NCBI GenBank assembly: GCA_022824805.1
Contig: JAJDZE010000130.1
Coordinates: 1 to 54,521, forward strand
Origin: Acidimicrobiia bacterium
Lineage (GTDB): Bacteria; Actinomycetota; Acidimicrobiia; Acidimicrobiales; Poriferisodalaceae
Reading direction: 5' to 3'
Length of the DNA: 54,521 nt
Shown: in pieces, positions 41,324 to 48,031 of the stretch
Numbering within the stretch: the stretch's first letter is position 1
How the letters are laid out: every line of letters begins with the position of its first letter
Position numbers and translations under genes: made by a program
Notes under the pieces: model-generated
The model's database searches: none
Told to the model about the DNA's origin: nothing
What the model saw: the letters and a program-made list of their open reading frames with translations, nothing else

Positions 41324-41935
41324 TCAGTCGTGCGGCCAGGTCACTGCCGGCAGCGGGGGACGCTGGCGGTAGATGGTCTCCGTCGCGATCACCCGCCGGG
41401 GCGAGCGTTCGGTGTCGGCGAACTTCGCCACGTCGGCACGGATCACGTCGCGGTCGTGGTCATCGCCGAAGAAGCGCTCACGCATGTCGTCGAGCGAGGC
41501 GAAAGCGACCAGGGCGAAGCCGTCATAGGACGGGCCGTTGAGTGTGGCCACCACGCTGAGCTGGGTGTAGTCCCACATGCCCGGGTGATGCTGCAGCGCC
41601 AGCGGAGCGTGGGTGTCGCGCCAGTGGCTGTCGCCTTGAGCGTGGGTCAGCCGAGGGTGATGGACCATGGGGAAGATGGCGGTGAGGCCCGGCGAGGCAG
41701 TGCCCGGGTCGGATCCCAGCGGGCGCTCGCGGATGACTCGTGAGAACGCCAGGTATGTGCCGATCGTCGCTGCGGGCGTCAGCAGGTCGGGGGAATCGGT
41801 CATGGCGCGCACGAGCGTGCGGAAGGGAAACTCGCGGCGATCGTCGGGGTCGGCTGCGTAACACACGCCCCCGAGGCTGGCCGCTACGTCCGCAGCGGCA
41901 TCCGGATCATTTCCCGTGACGACCAACTCGTGCAT
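41324..41935 (-). CDS. EthD-like dimeric alpha/beta-barrel protein
   Basis: 203 residues. The C-terminal half shows the EthD pattern: HPRLTHAQGDSHWRDTHAPL (conserved W..xHAPL) and LSVVATLNGPSYDGFALVAF, followed by SLDDMRERFFGDDH. This is the ferredoxin-like barrel seen in EthD and related stress or degradation proteins. The N-terminal ~90 residues may be a second, degenerate barrel copy. The family usually acts as a small oxygenase-type or ligand-binding protein, and no catalytic residues can be assigned. Its start overlaps nothing of known function, and the zincin gene is divergent from it. Confidence 0.7.
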   Translation of the reverse strand: MHELVVTGNDPDAAADVAASLGGVCYAADPDDRREFPFRTLVRAMTDSPDLLTPAATIGTYLAFSRVIRERPLGSDPGTASPGLTAIFPMVHHPRLTHAQGDSHWRDTHAPLALQHHPGMWDYTQLSVVATLNGPSYDGFALVAFASLDDMRERFFGDDHDRDVIRADVAKFADTERSPRRVIATETIYRQRPPLPAVTWPHD

Positions 41936-42028
41936 GCCTGCAACTTACTGCTGGCCCCAGCACAGCGCCCGACCCCCCAACAGTGCCTTGCCGCTGACGC
42001 GGGCCGGCTGGCCCGGCAGGATGGGGGC

Positions 42029-42373
42029 GTGCTCGAGATGGACGAGGCCCGCTTTGCCGACCTGGTGGAACAGGCGCTCGAAGACATACCGGACGCTCTG
42101 CGCTCGCTGATGGACAACGTGGCCATCTTCGTGGAGGACCGCGGGGAGGATCCGGACCTGCTCGGCGTCTATGAGGGCATCCCGCTGACCGAGCGCCACG
42201 ACTACGGCGGCCTGGCGATGCCCGACAGCATTGTCATCTACCGGCTGCCGATCCTGGAGATGTGCGAGACGGCCGACGATGTCGTCGAAGAAGTGCTGGT
42301 GACCGTCGTGCACGAGGTCGCCCATCACTTCGGCATCGACGACGACCGGCTGCACGAGCTCGGCTGGGACTGA
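42029..42373 (+). CDS. Small zincin-like metallopeptidase family protein
   Basis: 114 residues from GTG 42029, preceded by a purine-rich AGGATGGGGGC site; ATG 42038 is the alternative. The hallmark is the C-terminal VVHEVAHHFGIDDDRLHELGW, an HExxHxxG-type zinc site followed by the conserved DD.RL.ELGW of the short (~115-residue) metallopeptidase-family proteins common in actinobacteria and cyanobacteria. The N-terminal half reads FADLVEQALEDIPDAL and VAIFVEDRG, matching the same family. Members are cytoplasmic and their substrates unknown. The structured repeat copy B begins 37 bp after its stop. Confidence 0.88.
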   Translation: MLEMDEARFADLVEQALEDIPDALRSLMDNVAIFVEDRGEDPDLLGVYEGIPLTERHDYGGLAMPDSIVIYRLPILEMCETADDVVEEVLVTVVHEVAHHFGIDDDRLHELGWD

Positions 42374-42409
42374 CCCGGCCGAGCAGTTGGGTGCACATGC
42401 GCGCCCGCT

Positions 42410-42483
42410 GCGGCGGCGACAGAATCCTCAGCGACCAGCGATCCAGCAGGTCGCAACGTCGCAGAGTCTCCTGCCGCCGCCGC
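42410..42483. repeat. Structured repeat element, copy B
   Basis: The outer stem pairs 42407-42422 with 42471-42486 (15 of 16 positions). The inner hairpin is GCGACC (42431-42436) with GGTCGC (42449-42454). The 8-nt and 16-nt linkers are exactly as in copy A (31663-31736), and inner sequences such as CAGCGATCCAGC and GGTCGCAACGTCGC are shared. It occupies most of the convergent gap between the small zincin gene and the acyl-CoA dehydrogenase, a terminator-like position. Confidence 0.65.
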
Positions 42484-42523
42484 AGCTATGGCATCGGTGC
42501 CTGCAGCTTCGAGTCCTCGGTAG

Positions 42524-43648
42524 TCAGACGCGGCCGAGGCCGAGGTCGAGTTGACCGCGGGCCACATTCGCGGCCAGCACCTCTGTCGGCCCCTCTGCGA
42601 GCCGCAGGGCGCGCACGCGTCGCAAGATGTCGGCTAGGGGATGGCCGTCTACGAGTGCGGTTCCTCCGACGAGTTGCACGGCGTCGTCGCAGATCCGGCT
42701 CAAAGTCTCGGTGGCCAGCGACTTTGCGGCCATTACCTCGTTGACGGCGTTCTCGCCGTCATCGAGCAGGCGTGCCGTCCGGTAGAGCGCGCTACGAGCC
42801 GCATAGGCGGCGATCCGCATGTCTCCCAGTGCCACCCGCTCCAGGTCGGTGCCAACCTGTGCCGGCCCTTCGGTCGAACTGTGCCGTGCGGCCCGCTCGA
42901 CCAACGTCCGCTCGACGACGTCGATTGCGAATCGGCACTGGCCGATGCAGTCGGCTGCAATTGCCATACGCGTGGCGTTGATCTGGCTCATCGCCCGCCG
43001 CAGGCCGCGCCCAGCCTCGCCGATGACGTGAGTCGCCGGAATGCGCGCGTCGGTAAACGTGAAGGCAGCATGGTGGCTGCCGTCGAGGGTGCCGAATCGC
43101 TGCTCGAGCGTGACGCCGGCCCGGTCGGTCTCGATGAGCACCATCGCCGACCCGGTCCCTTCCAATTCGACCAGAGCGTTGATGAAGTCGGCGTCCGCGC
43201 CGCCGGTCACGTATGACTTCGCTCCGTTGACCACAAGGTCATCGCCGTCACGCCGCGCCCAGGTGTGGCGCGGGGCATTTGCAGGCTCGGTGAACCCGAA
43301 ACCGCTGCGCAGCTCCCCGGCCAGATACGGCAGCAGGAACTGGCTGCGCAGCGGCTCGCCGACATCGGCGAGCACTCCCGGCGACGGTCCGAAGACGCCC
43401 GGCAGATGGCCCACGTTGCGGCTTCCGAGTGTGTCACGCACGACGACCAGCTCCAGCGCGCCGGCCTCGGTGCCGCCGACCGACATCGGCTGGGTCATGC
43501 CGAACACCCCTGCCGACTTCGATGCGTTCCGCACCTCTGTCCTGACGTCGCTCTCGTCGACCCGGCCCGCCAGCGCCACCAGCTCGCCAGCCAGGCGTTC
43601 GGCGGTACGCAGCACCTCGGTGTGCTCAGTGTCGAGGAAGTCGGGCAT
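42524..43648 (-). CDS. Acyl-CoA dehydrogenase
   Basis: 374-residue flavoprotein that introduces an alpha-beta double bond into an acyl-CoA thioester. The N-terminal helical domain contains SAGVFGMTQPMSVGGTEAG. The middle beta domain has FGFTEPANAPRHTWARRDGD (flavin region) and KSYVTGGADADF, and the C-terminal four-helix domain ends RALRLAEGPTEVLAANVARG, the family's EGxxEVxxxxIAR-type signature. The usual catalytic Glu position in that last segment cannot be assigned with certainty. Electrons would pass to ETF. It is divergent from the hydrolase remnant, and no partner CoA ligase is adjacent. Confidence 0.9.
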   Translation of the reverse strand: MPDFLDTEHTEVLRTAERLAGELVALAGRVDESDVRTEVRNASKSAGVFGMTQPMSVGGTEAGALELVVVRDTLGSRNVGHLPGVFGPSPGVLADVGEPLRSQFLLPYLAGELRSGFGFTEPANAPRHTWARRDGDDLVVNGAKSYVTGGADADFINALVELEGTGSAMVLIETDRAGVTLEQRFGTLDGSHHAAFTFTDARIPATHVIGEAGRGLRRAMSQINATRMAIAADCIGQCRFAIDVVERTLVERAARHSSTEGPAQVGTDLERVALGDMRIAAYAARSALYRTARLLDDGENAVNEVMAAKSLATETLSRICDDAVQLVGGTALVDGHPLADILRRVRALRLAEGPTEVLAANVARGQLDLGLGRV

Positions 43649-43989
43649 CTCCGGTGCATGCCTCCGCGTTCAGCCCAGATTGCGTTCGTCGCCTGAGACG
43701 GTAGTTGCGGAGGGCGCGTGGCGGTCTAGCCCGTGTGGGTGCGGACCCAGTCGGCGATGAGGTCGGCGGCTTCGGCGCGGGCGCCAGCGGGCTCGGTCAG
43801 GTACGGGTCGCCCGAGATGGAGTGCACCGGGACGTCCGGCGCACCGGGCCGGCCGCACAACCTCTTGCTGCTCTGGCGTGGCCCGGACGGCGACGTGGTG
43901 AAGTCTCATGGCCCCCCAGCTGCGGTGTTCACCGCAGAGGTTCTCACCTCCAGCTACGCCGCTTCGCTCGGCCGGTCGGGCGAGCTGCG
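43649..43989. other. Gap of ~340 bp with no intact gene
   Basis: Between the acyl-CoA dehydrogenase start and the end of the 2'-5' RNA ligase gene there is no complete gene. The only protein-like signal is the short hydrolase remnant at 43726-43860. Open frames on both strands in 43860-43989 show no family resemblance and no convincing ribosome site. Confidence 0.6.
43726..43860 (-). pseudogene. Alpha/beta-hydrolase-like C-terminal remnant
   Basis: The complement frame ending at TAG 43728-43726 reads RPGAPDVPVHSISGDPYLTE then PAGARAEAADLIADWVRTHTG. This pattern (catalytic-His-type loop, then a final AADLIADWV helix) is typical of alpha/beta hydrolase C-termini. Going upstream the frame loses resemblance after about 45 codons and hits a stop at 43906-43908, with no start. 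It appears to be the tail of a deleted gene. The family call rests on a short stretch. Confidence 0.35.
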
Positions 43990-44472
43990 CTAGCTGAGCC
44001 CGAAGCTCGCCACATTCAGGTACTCGCCCCACGGAGCTGACTCAACCAGGCAGATCTCGCTGACGTCGAACGTCTCGCCGAGGCGTGGCCAGTCGACTGA
44101 TGGCCGCCCTTTGCGGAAGCGTGCGATGGTCAAGTGGCCCACGAATGGGTGGTCTGGCGGCGGGTCGCCGATGTAGCGCGTGCAGTCGATGACGGACGCA
44201 GCGAGCTCGTCGACCCCGGCAGCCGGAAGCATGAGCACGCCACGGCCCAGTCGTTCGGGGGCGGGACCGAGCGTTACCGATGTCTCGCCGAATGATTGTC
44301 CGCCGAGGGTGCTGAGCGCTTCGCCGGTGTCGCATTCGCCGAGGAACCGGAGCGTGATGTGCAAGCGGTGCGGCTTGGTCCAGCTGACGCCTGGCGCCGA
44401 CGGTCTTGGCAGCCCAGCCAGTTCGTCGACGACGGAGGGGGGCGGCCACATGGCGACGAACAGGCGCGGCAC
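43990..44472 (-). CDS. thpR: RNA 2',3'-cyclic phosphodiesterase (2'-5' RNA ligase family)
   Basis: 160-residue 2H phosphoesterase. The two catalytic HxT motifs are present as LHITLRFLG (residue ~39) and GHLTIARFRKG (~125), spaced as in bacterial ThpR/LigT. N-terminal RLFVAMWPPP is the usual first strand. The enzyme opens 2',3'-cyclic phosphates or joins tRNA halves in vitro; its physiological role is poorly known. ATG 44472 (complement) gives a standard-length protein. It is divergent from the UGA-containing lipoprotein gene, and the 192-bp gap holds the two 38-bp direct repeats. Confidence 0.92.
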   Translation of the reverse strand: MPRLFVAMWPPPSVVDELAGLPRPSAPGVSWTKPHRLHITLRFLGECDTGEALSTLGGQSFGETSVTLGPAPERLGRGVLMLPAAGVDELAASVIDCTRYIGDPPPDHPFVGHLTIARFRKGRPSVDWPRLGETFDVSEICLVESAPWGEYLNVASFGLS

Positions 44473-44557
44473 GGCGTGAACCTAGCGGTGTGTCGCCGCC
44501 TTGCCCAAGACCCTCCGCTCAGGATCTGGCCGGTTCTGCGCCAGCGCGCCTGAGACT

Positions 44558-44642
44558 CTCGGCTCCAGTTTCGACGCCGTTTCTGGGCCGGCATGCCCGA
44601 AGCGCTCGGTCCAGGGTTCGACGCTGCTTCTGAGCCGGCACG
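44558..44642 (+). repeat. Pair of 38-bp imperfect direct repeats upstream of the lipoprotein gene
   Basis: Copy 1 (44558-44595) and copy 2 (44605-44642) share CTCGG, TTCGACGC and CCGGCA blocks in order, with a period of 47 bp. Copy 2 ends 23 bp before the chosen start GTG 44665. They occupy the divergent promoter region shared with thpR, and could be binding sites for a regulator or a simple duplication. Confidence 0.5.
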
Positions 44643-44664
44643 GACGCGGGTTACGCTCGCAGTG

Positions 44665-45783
44665 GTGAAGCGGCTTGCGTGGCGAGTGACTTCGGTGGTC
44701 GTCTGCTGCGTCGTGGGAGCTGGCCTGCTGGCCGGTTGCAGCAGCGACAGCGACGAAACACCCCAGACGGTGGCTGCCAGCACGGCCGCACCAGCGGCCG
44801 CGACGACCGAGCTGCCAGCGAGTCCGACAACGGCCCCTGCATCTGCTGAGCAAGCAGCATCCGAAGGCTCTGCGCAGGACGCCGACACCGCTGACGAGAC
44901 GGGCGATGATGCCACCGACCAAACCGCCGCGCAGACCGATGACGGGGATGTCGGCGACGGCGCGGATCAGGCGGCTGTCTCGCAGCCCGGCGACGCAAGC
45001 GACGACCAGGCCCCGACTGACAGCGACGAAAGCGACGGTGGGGACCAGGCGGAACCGGCCGAAAGCGAATCCAGCGAGACCGCCGAACAGCCGGCCGACG
45101 ACGAGGGTGGGGAGGAGACCGACGAGAGCGCCACTGTCGACGAGGGGGCGGCTGAGGACATCACTGATGATCCAGCCGACGACAGGGCTGACGATGAATC
45201 CGACGAGGGTGAGGACGAGACCGACGGCAGTGAGGTGTCCGACGAGGAGGACGACGCCGAAGATGCCGAGGCAGACGATTCTGCAAGCACCGAGGACGAG
45301 GGCGATGCTGAGGAGGTCGAGCAAGACCCAGAGGGAGATGACGCCGAAGAGGCTGTCACCGATGCCGAGCCCAGCGAGGATCGGCCCAAGGTGCTTGCGC
45401 TGGCCGTCGCACAAGTCGACGGCACGACGCTCGACGTCAGTGCATTTGCTGGCCGCGACGTGCTGGTGTGGTTCTGGGCGCCGTGGTGACCGAATTGCCA
45501 GCGGGAGGCGCCTGCGGTCGCAGCGCTGAAGACACAACACGGAGGCAACTTGGCCCTCGTCAGCGTCGGGGGACATGACACCGCGTCGGCCATCTCACGC
45601 TTCGTGAGCTCCTACGGACTCGGCCACATGCCGAACTTGCCCGATACCGAGAATCAGCTCGCCAGAGCGCTCGGCGTCAGCTATCACCCCCGCTGGCTGC
45701 TGATCCGCGCGGACGCCACTGAGCAGGCGGGTGGCGGCGCGATCCCTGACGCTGTCGTGACCGACGCCCTCACCCCCGGCTGA
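44665..45783 (+). CDS. Candidate selenoprotein: thioredoxin-like (TlpA/ResA type) lipoprotein with in-frame UGA (Sec)
   Basis: 372 residues if UGA 45487-45489 is read as selenocysteine (residue 275). GTG 44665 is preferred (GTG 44662 adjacent). The N-terminus is a lipoprotein signal (VVVCCVVGAGLLAGC, lipobox LAGC). Residues ~30-240 are an acidic, low-complexity Asp/Glu/Ser/Thr/Ala linker. The thioredoxin domain starts around VLALAVAQVDGTTLDVSAFA and reaches WFWAPW-UGA-PNCQREAP, where UGA stands for the first Cys of the CxxC site (UxxC). The frame then continues 97 codons through ALVSVGGHD and the cis-proline GVSYHPRWLLI to TGA 45781-45783. A SECIS-like hairpin follows the UGA. Read conventionally, the protein would stop just before its active site. 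The alternative is a nonsense mutation of a Cys codon. It would act outside the membrane as a thiol/selenol oxidoreductase. Confidence 0.75.
45487..45489 (+). other. In-frame UGA at the redox-active cysteine position (proposed Sec codon)
   Basis: The codon follows GCG CCG TGG (A-P-W) and precedes CCG AAT TGC (P-N-C). In TlpA/ResA and thioredoxin relatives this position is the N-terminal, solvent-exposed Cys of WCxxC, the commonest place for selenocysteine in redox selenoproteins. Single-base change from TGC or TGT would also give TGA, so mutation must be considered. Confidence 0.7.
45507..45527 (+). promoter_or_regulatory. SECIS-like hairpin downstream of the UGA
   Basis: GCG (45508-45510) pairs with CGC (45524-45526), C45511 is bulged, CTGC (45512-45515) pairs with GCAG (45520-45523), and the apical loop is GGTC (45516-45519). 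E. coli fdhF has the same plan: a 3-bp lower stem, one bulged base on the 5' side, a short upper stem and a GGUC loop bound by SelB. Here the upper stem has one more pair, and the bulge is C rather than U. The loop starts 26 nt after the UGA, within the usual 16-37 nt range for bacterial SECIS elements. Confidence 0.65.
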
Positions 45784-45847
45784 TCGCTCTCGGCTTCAGC
45801 GCCTCGTTGATCGGATGCGCAACTCCCGGATGGGATCGGGCAAAGGG

Positions 45848-46603
45848 CTAGTCGTGTTCGGCGTCGGCGAGCAGATCTCTCAGGAGGGCCGGAGGATTGT
45901 CGGCGACGACCAGTGCCTCGCCGATCAGCGCAGCGTCGTAGCCGGCTTCGGCAATTGCTCGCATGGAAGTGCCGCCGGGCACGCCGATGCCTGAGGCAGC
46001 GATCAGCAGGATTCGGTCGTCGATGTTCTCGAAACAGCGGCTGACACGGACGGCCTTGTCGTAGTCGACGGTGAACTTGGTCGATTCGGGGTTGTCGCGC
46101 TGGTTGATGGCGATCATGTAGGCGCCGAGATCGACTGCCGCTTCCAGCTCTGCCTCGTCGCGGACCTCGGTGAGCACGTCGATGCCCAGCGACAGCGCCA
46201 GTTCTTGCATGGGCGGCAGCTGTGCCGGGTCGATGTCGGCGAGGATGACGAGCATTGCGTCGGCGCCCATGGCGTGGCTGTCGCGCACATCATCGAGCGC
46301 GCGCAGGAAGTCCTTGCGCAGCACCGGCAGACCCGTCACCGCCTTGGCGGCCTGCAAATCCTCTGGGGCGCCGCCGAACCGCTCGCGCTCGGTCAGCACC
46401 GACAGGCAGGCAGCCCCGCCCGCCTTGTACTCCGATGCCAGATCGGCAGCGTCGGCATCGGCGTTCAGTGCCCCGCGAGACGGCGAGCGCCGCTTGATCT
46501 CGGCGATGACCGACAGTCCAGCTTCCCGCAACGCCGTTGCAAACCGGTGCCCAACCGCGACCGAGCCCGGCTCGGCGTCGTCAGCGGGATTGTCTGCATC
46601 CAT
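45848..46603 (-). CDS. trpC: Indole-3-glycerol phosphate synthase-like protein
   Basis: 251-residue TIM barrel of the TrpC family, which closes the indole ring in tryptophan synthesis. Conserved: SVIAEIKRRSPSRGAL (Glu and first catalytic Lys), VLRKDFL (second Lys), LTEVRDEAELEAA (catalytic Glu) and the IGEALV phosphate loop. Altered: the usual INNRDL-type strand is INQRDN, and the SESGI segment reads AASGI, replacing a normally conserved catalytic-site Glu with Ala. No other trp gene is nearby. It may be a paralogue with changed activity rather than the housekeeping TrpC. ATG 46603 (complement) yields a somewhat acidic N-tail and near-normal length (family ~250-270). Confidence 0.78.
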   Translation of the reverse strand: MDADNPADDAEPGSVAVGHRFATALREAGLSVIAEIKRRSPSRGALNADADAADLASEYKAGGAACLSVLTERERFGGAPEDLQAAKAVTGLPVLRKDFLRALDDVRDSHAMGADAMLVILADIDPAQLPPMQELALSLGIDVLTEVRDEAELEAAVDLGAYMIAINQRDNPESTKFTVDYDKAVRVSRCFENIDDRILLIAASGIGVPGGTSMRAIAEAGYDAALIGEALVVADNPPALLRDLLADAEHD

Positions 46604-46751
46604 ACGACGATCTCATTCCGCGAGTTGGCCCGACCGATCAGCGACTCTACGCCGCCGCCAGTCACGTCGGCCCTCAGATTGGGCCGCAGCATCTGGCAGT
46701 TACGCCTGCAGCCGGGGAAGGCCTACCGCGACTGCAAGGTGGTAACGACAG

Positions 46752-46770
46752 ATGACTACACTGTAGTCAT
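46752..46770. promoter_or_regulatory. Operator-like inverted repeat at the toxin-antitoxin start
   Basis: ATGACTACA (46752-46760) and TGTAGTCAT (46762-46770) form a perfect 9-bp inverted repeat with a 1-bp centre. The right arm includes the first two bases of the antitoxin ATG (46769). This is the usual layout for autorepression of toxin-antitoxin operons by the antitoxin or complex. Confidence 0.65.
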
Positions 46771-47191
46771 GCCAGTTGTGTCGGTCCGCATTTCGGATAA
46801 CGAGTTGTATGACCGGCTTCGCCAGAACGCACGACGTCACAGTCAGGGAATCTCGACACTCGCGGAGCGTCTGATCGACGAAGGATTGCGCATGCAGGCC
46901 CATCCGGTGGTGATGTTTCGGAACGGTCCACGGGGCCGCCGGGCAGCGCTGGCAGCCGGACCGGAGATCGTCGATGTCATCGGAACGCTCATCGGGGGCG
47001 ATGTGCCGGCCGGTCAACGACGAACTCGAGCGGCTGAGCTGCTGAACATCAGTCCGGCCGCTGTAGACGCGGCCTTCACGTACTACGCCGAATTCACCGA
47101 CGAAATCGACGCGGAGATCGCCGAACGGGCGAGGGAGGCCGAAGAGGCTGAGGCTGCCTGGGTCCGCCAGCAGGCACTGCTTGAGGCGTGA
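46769..47191 (+). CDS. Antitoxin of a type II-like toxin-antitoxin pair (DNA-binding N-terminus)
   Basis: 140 residues from ATG 46769. The N-terminus PVVSVRISDNELYDRLRQNA followed by SQGISTLAERLIDEGLRMQ resembles a ribbon-helix-helix DNA-binding domain. The middle, HPVVMFRNGPRGRRAALAAG with DVIGTLIGGDVP and RTRAAELLNISPAAVDAAFTYY, resembles DUF433-type antitoxins. A Glu/Ala-rich C-terminal helix follows, suited to neutralising a toxin. The PIN-like gene starts inside its stop codon (GTGA). The perfect inverted repeat over the start codon supports autoregulation. The pair lies among unrelated genes in an accessory-looking stretch. Confidence 0.78.
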   Translation: MPVVSVRISDNELYDRLRQNARRHSQGISTLAERLIDEGLRMQAHPVVMFRNGPRGRRAALAAGPEIVDVIGTLIGGDVPAGQRRTRAAELLNISPAAVDAAFTYYAEFTDEIDAEIAERAREAEEAEAAWVRQQALLEA

Positions 47192-47553
47192 GGCTGCTCC
47201 TCGACGAAATGCATGCGCCGACGGTCGCTGCCGCACTCGTCGACGCAGGGCACGACGTCGTGGCCGTAGCGGCGGACTCCGCTCTTCGTGGGTGCAGCGA
47301 TGCGAGCCTGCTGCAGCACGCGATGGAATCTGGCCGGGCACTGGTGACCGAGAACGTCGGCGATTTCTCGGTGCTGGTGCAGCGCCGCGTGGCTGCTGGA
47401 GAGTCGCACCCGGGCGTCATCCTCACGAACCCCGCCCGCTTCAACCGGGCGTCGCTGGCCTATCCGGGAAATCTGGTAGCAGCGCTGACTGCCTTCCTCG
47501 CCGACCCGCCTGTCGACGGCGATTCGTGGATGTGGTGGCTTCAGCCTGCTTGA
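47188..47553 (+). CDS. PIN-like toxin (DUF5615-type)
   Basis: 121 residues, GTG start overlapping the antitoxin stop. MRLLLDEMHAPTVAAALVDA places an acidic LLDE motif at the end of the first strand. GHDVVAVAADSALRGCSDASL supplies a second acidic position, and ALVTENVGDFSVLV resembles the 'TxNxxDF' core of DUF5615/Mut7-C-like PIN nucleases. Such toxins cleave RNA, and the specific target is unknown. The order antitoxin-toxin with 4-bp overlap is typical of VapBC-like modules. A long AT-rich tract follows. Confidence 0.8.
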   Translation: MRLLLDEMHAPTVAAALVDAGHDVVAVAADSALRGCSDASLLQHAMESGRALVTENVGDFSVLVQRRVAAGESHPGVILTNPARFNRASLAYPGNLVAALTAFLADPPVDGDSWMWWLQPA

Positions 47554-47570
47554 GCGCTCGCCGGAAAATC

Positions 47571-47620
47571 GCTTGGAAGATTGGAAAATATTGAAGTAAA
47601 TTGAAATATATGGAAGATGA
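47571..47620 (+). promoter_or_regulatory. AT-rich iterated TTGGAA/TTGAAA tract
   Basis: In otherwise ~68% GC DNA this stretch reads TTGGAAGATTGGAAAATATT, then GAAGTAAATTGAAATATATG. Four or five TTG(A/G)A units are spaced by 8-12 bp, immediately before the small gene at 47610. It may be a promoter with operator iterations. Confidence 0.4.
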
Positions 47621-47864
47621 GCTCATGAACGATGACGGCGGCGAGCTGCAGCGTCGTCAGCTCCGTGCGGCTGGAGTATTGGTTGCCGCCGATGCACGCC
47701 TCCGGCCGACGACCACGATGGTCGCCGATGACGACACGGGTGCCACGGTCGCCGTTGCCACGCTGCTGCTCGACGTGACCCGCCCGGATTGCATCGACCG
47801 GGTCGTGAGCTGGATGCGCGACACCGCCACCCTCCTCGAAACCCTCCGCGAACTCGAACGCTGA
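47610..47864 (+). CDS. Small unknown protein downstream of the TA module
   Basis: 84 residues from ATG 47610; TTG 47601 and ATG 47625 are other in-frame choices. It starts MEDELMNDDGG, then RRQLRAAGVLVAADARLRPT, a strand TTMVADDDTGATVAVATLLLD and a C-terminal helix SWMRDTATLLETLRELER. Codon use after the start is high-GC, like neighbours, whereas the upstream leader is AT-rich. I do not recognise it. Position and size would fit a regulatory or antitoxin-like protein, but nothing in the sequence proves this. Confidence 0.5.
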   Translation: MEDELMNDDGGELQRRQLRAAGVLVAADARLRPTTTMVADDDTGATVAVATLLLDVTRPDCIDRVVSWMRDTATLLETLRELER

Positions 47865-48031
47865 CTACGCCCGAGTCTGAGGGTTAGCTGGGGCGCGGAT
47901 GGGCGGGATTGCCAGCACTCACGCTCCTGGTGTGGACGCTGCGCAAGCGGCTGCGTACCTACCGAGCCGTCGCCTGCCCGATTCTCGTCGCCTAATCGAG
48001 CATCGAGAGCGGGGCAGCAGAACGCCGGCGG

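Noticed and set aside
43861..43908. In-frame TGA upstream of the hydrolase remnant as a second Sec codon
   Set aside because: Sequence upstream of that TGA bears no resemblance to a hydrolase, and no redox motif surrounds it. It is a plain stop in decayed DNA.
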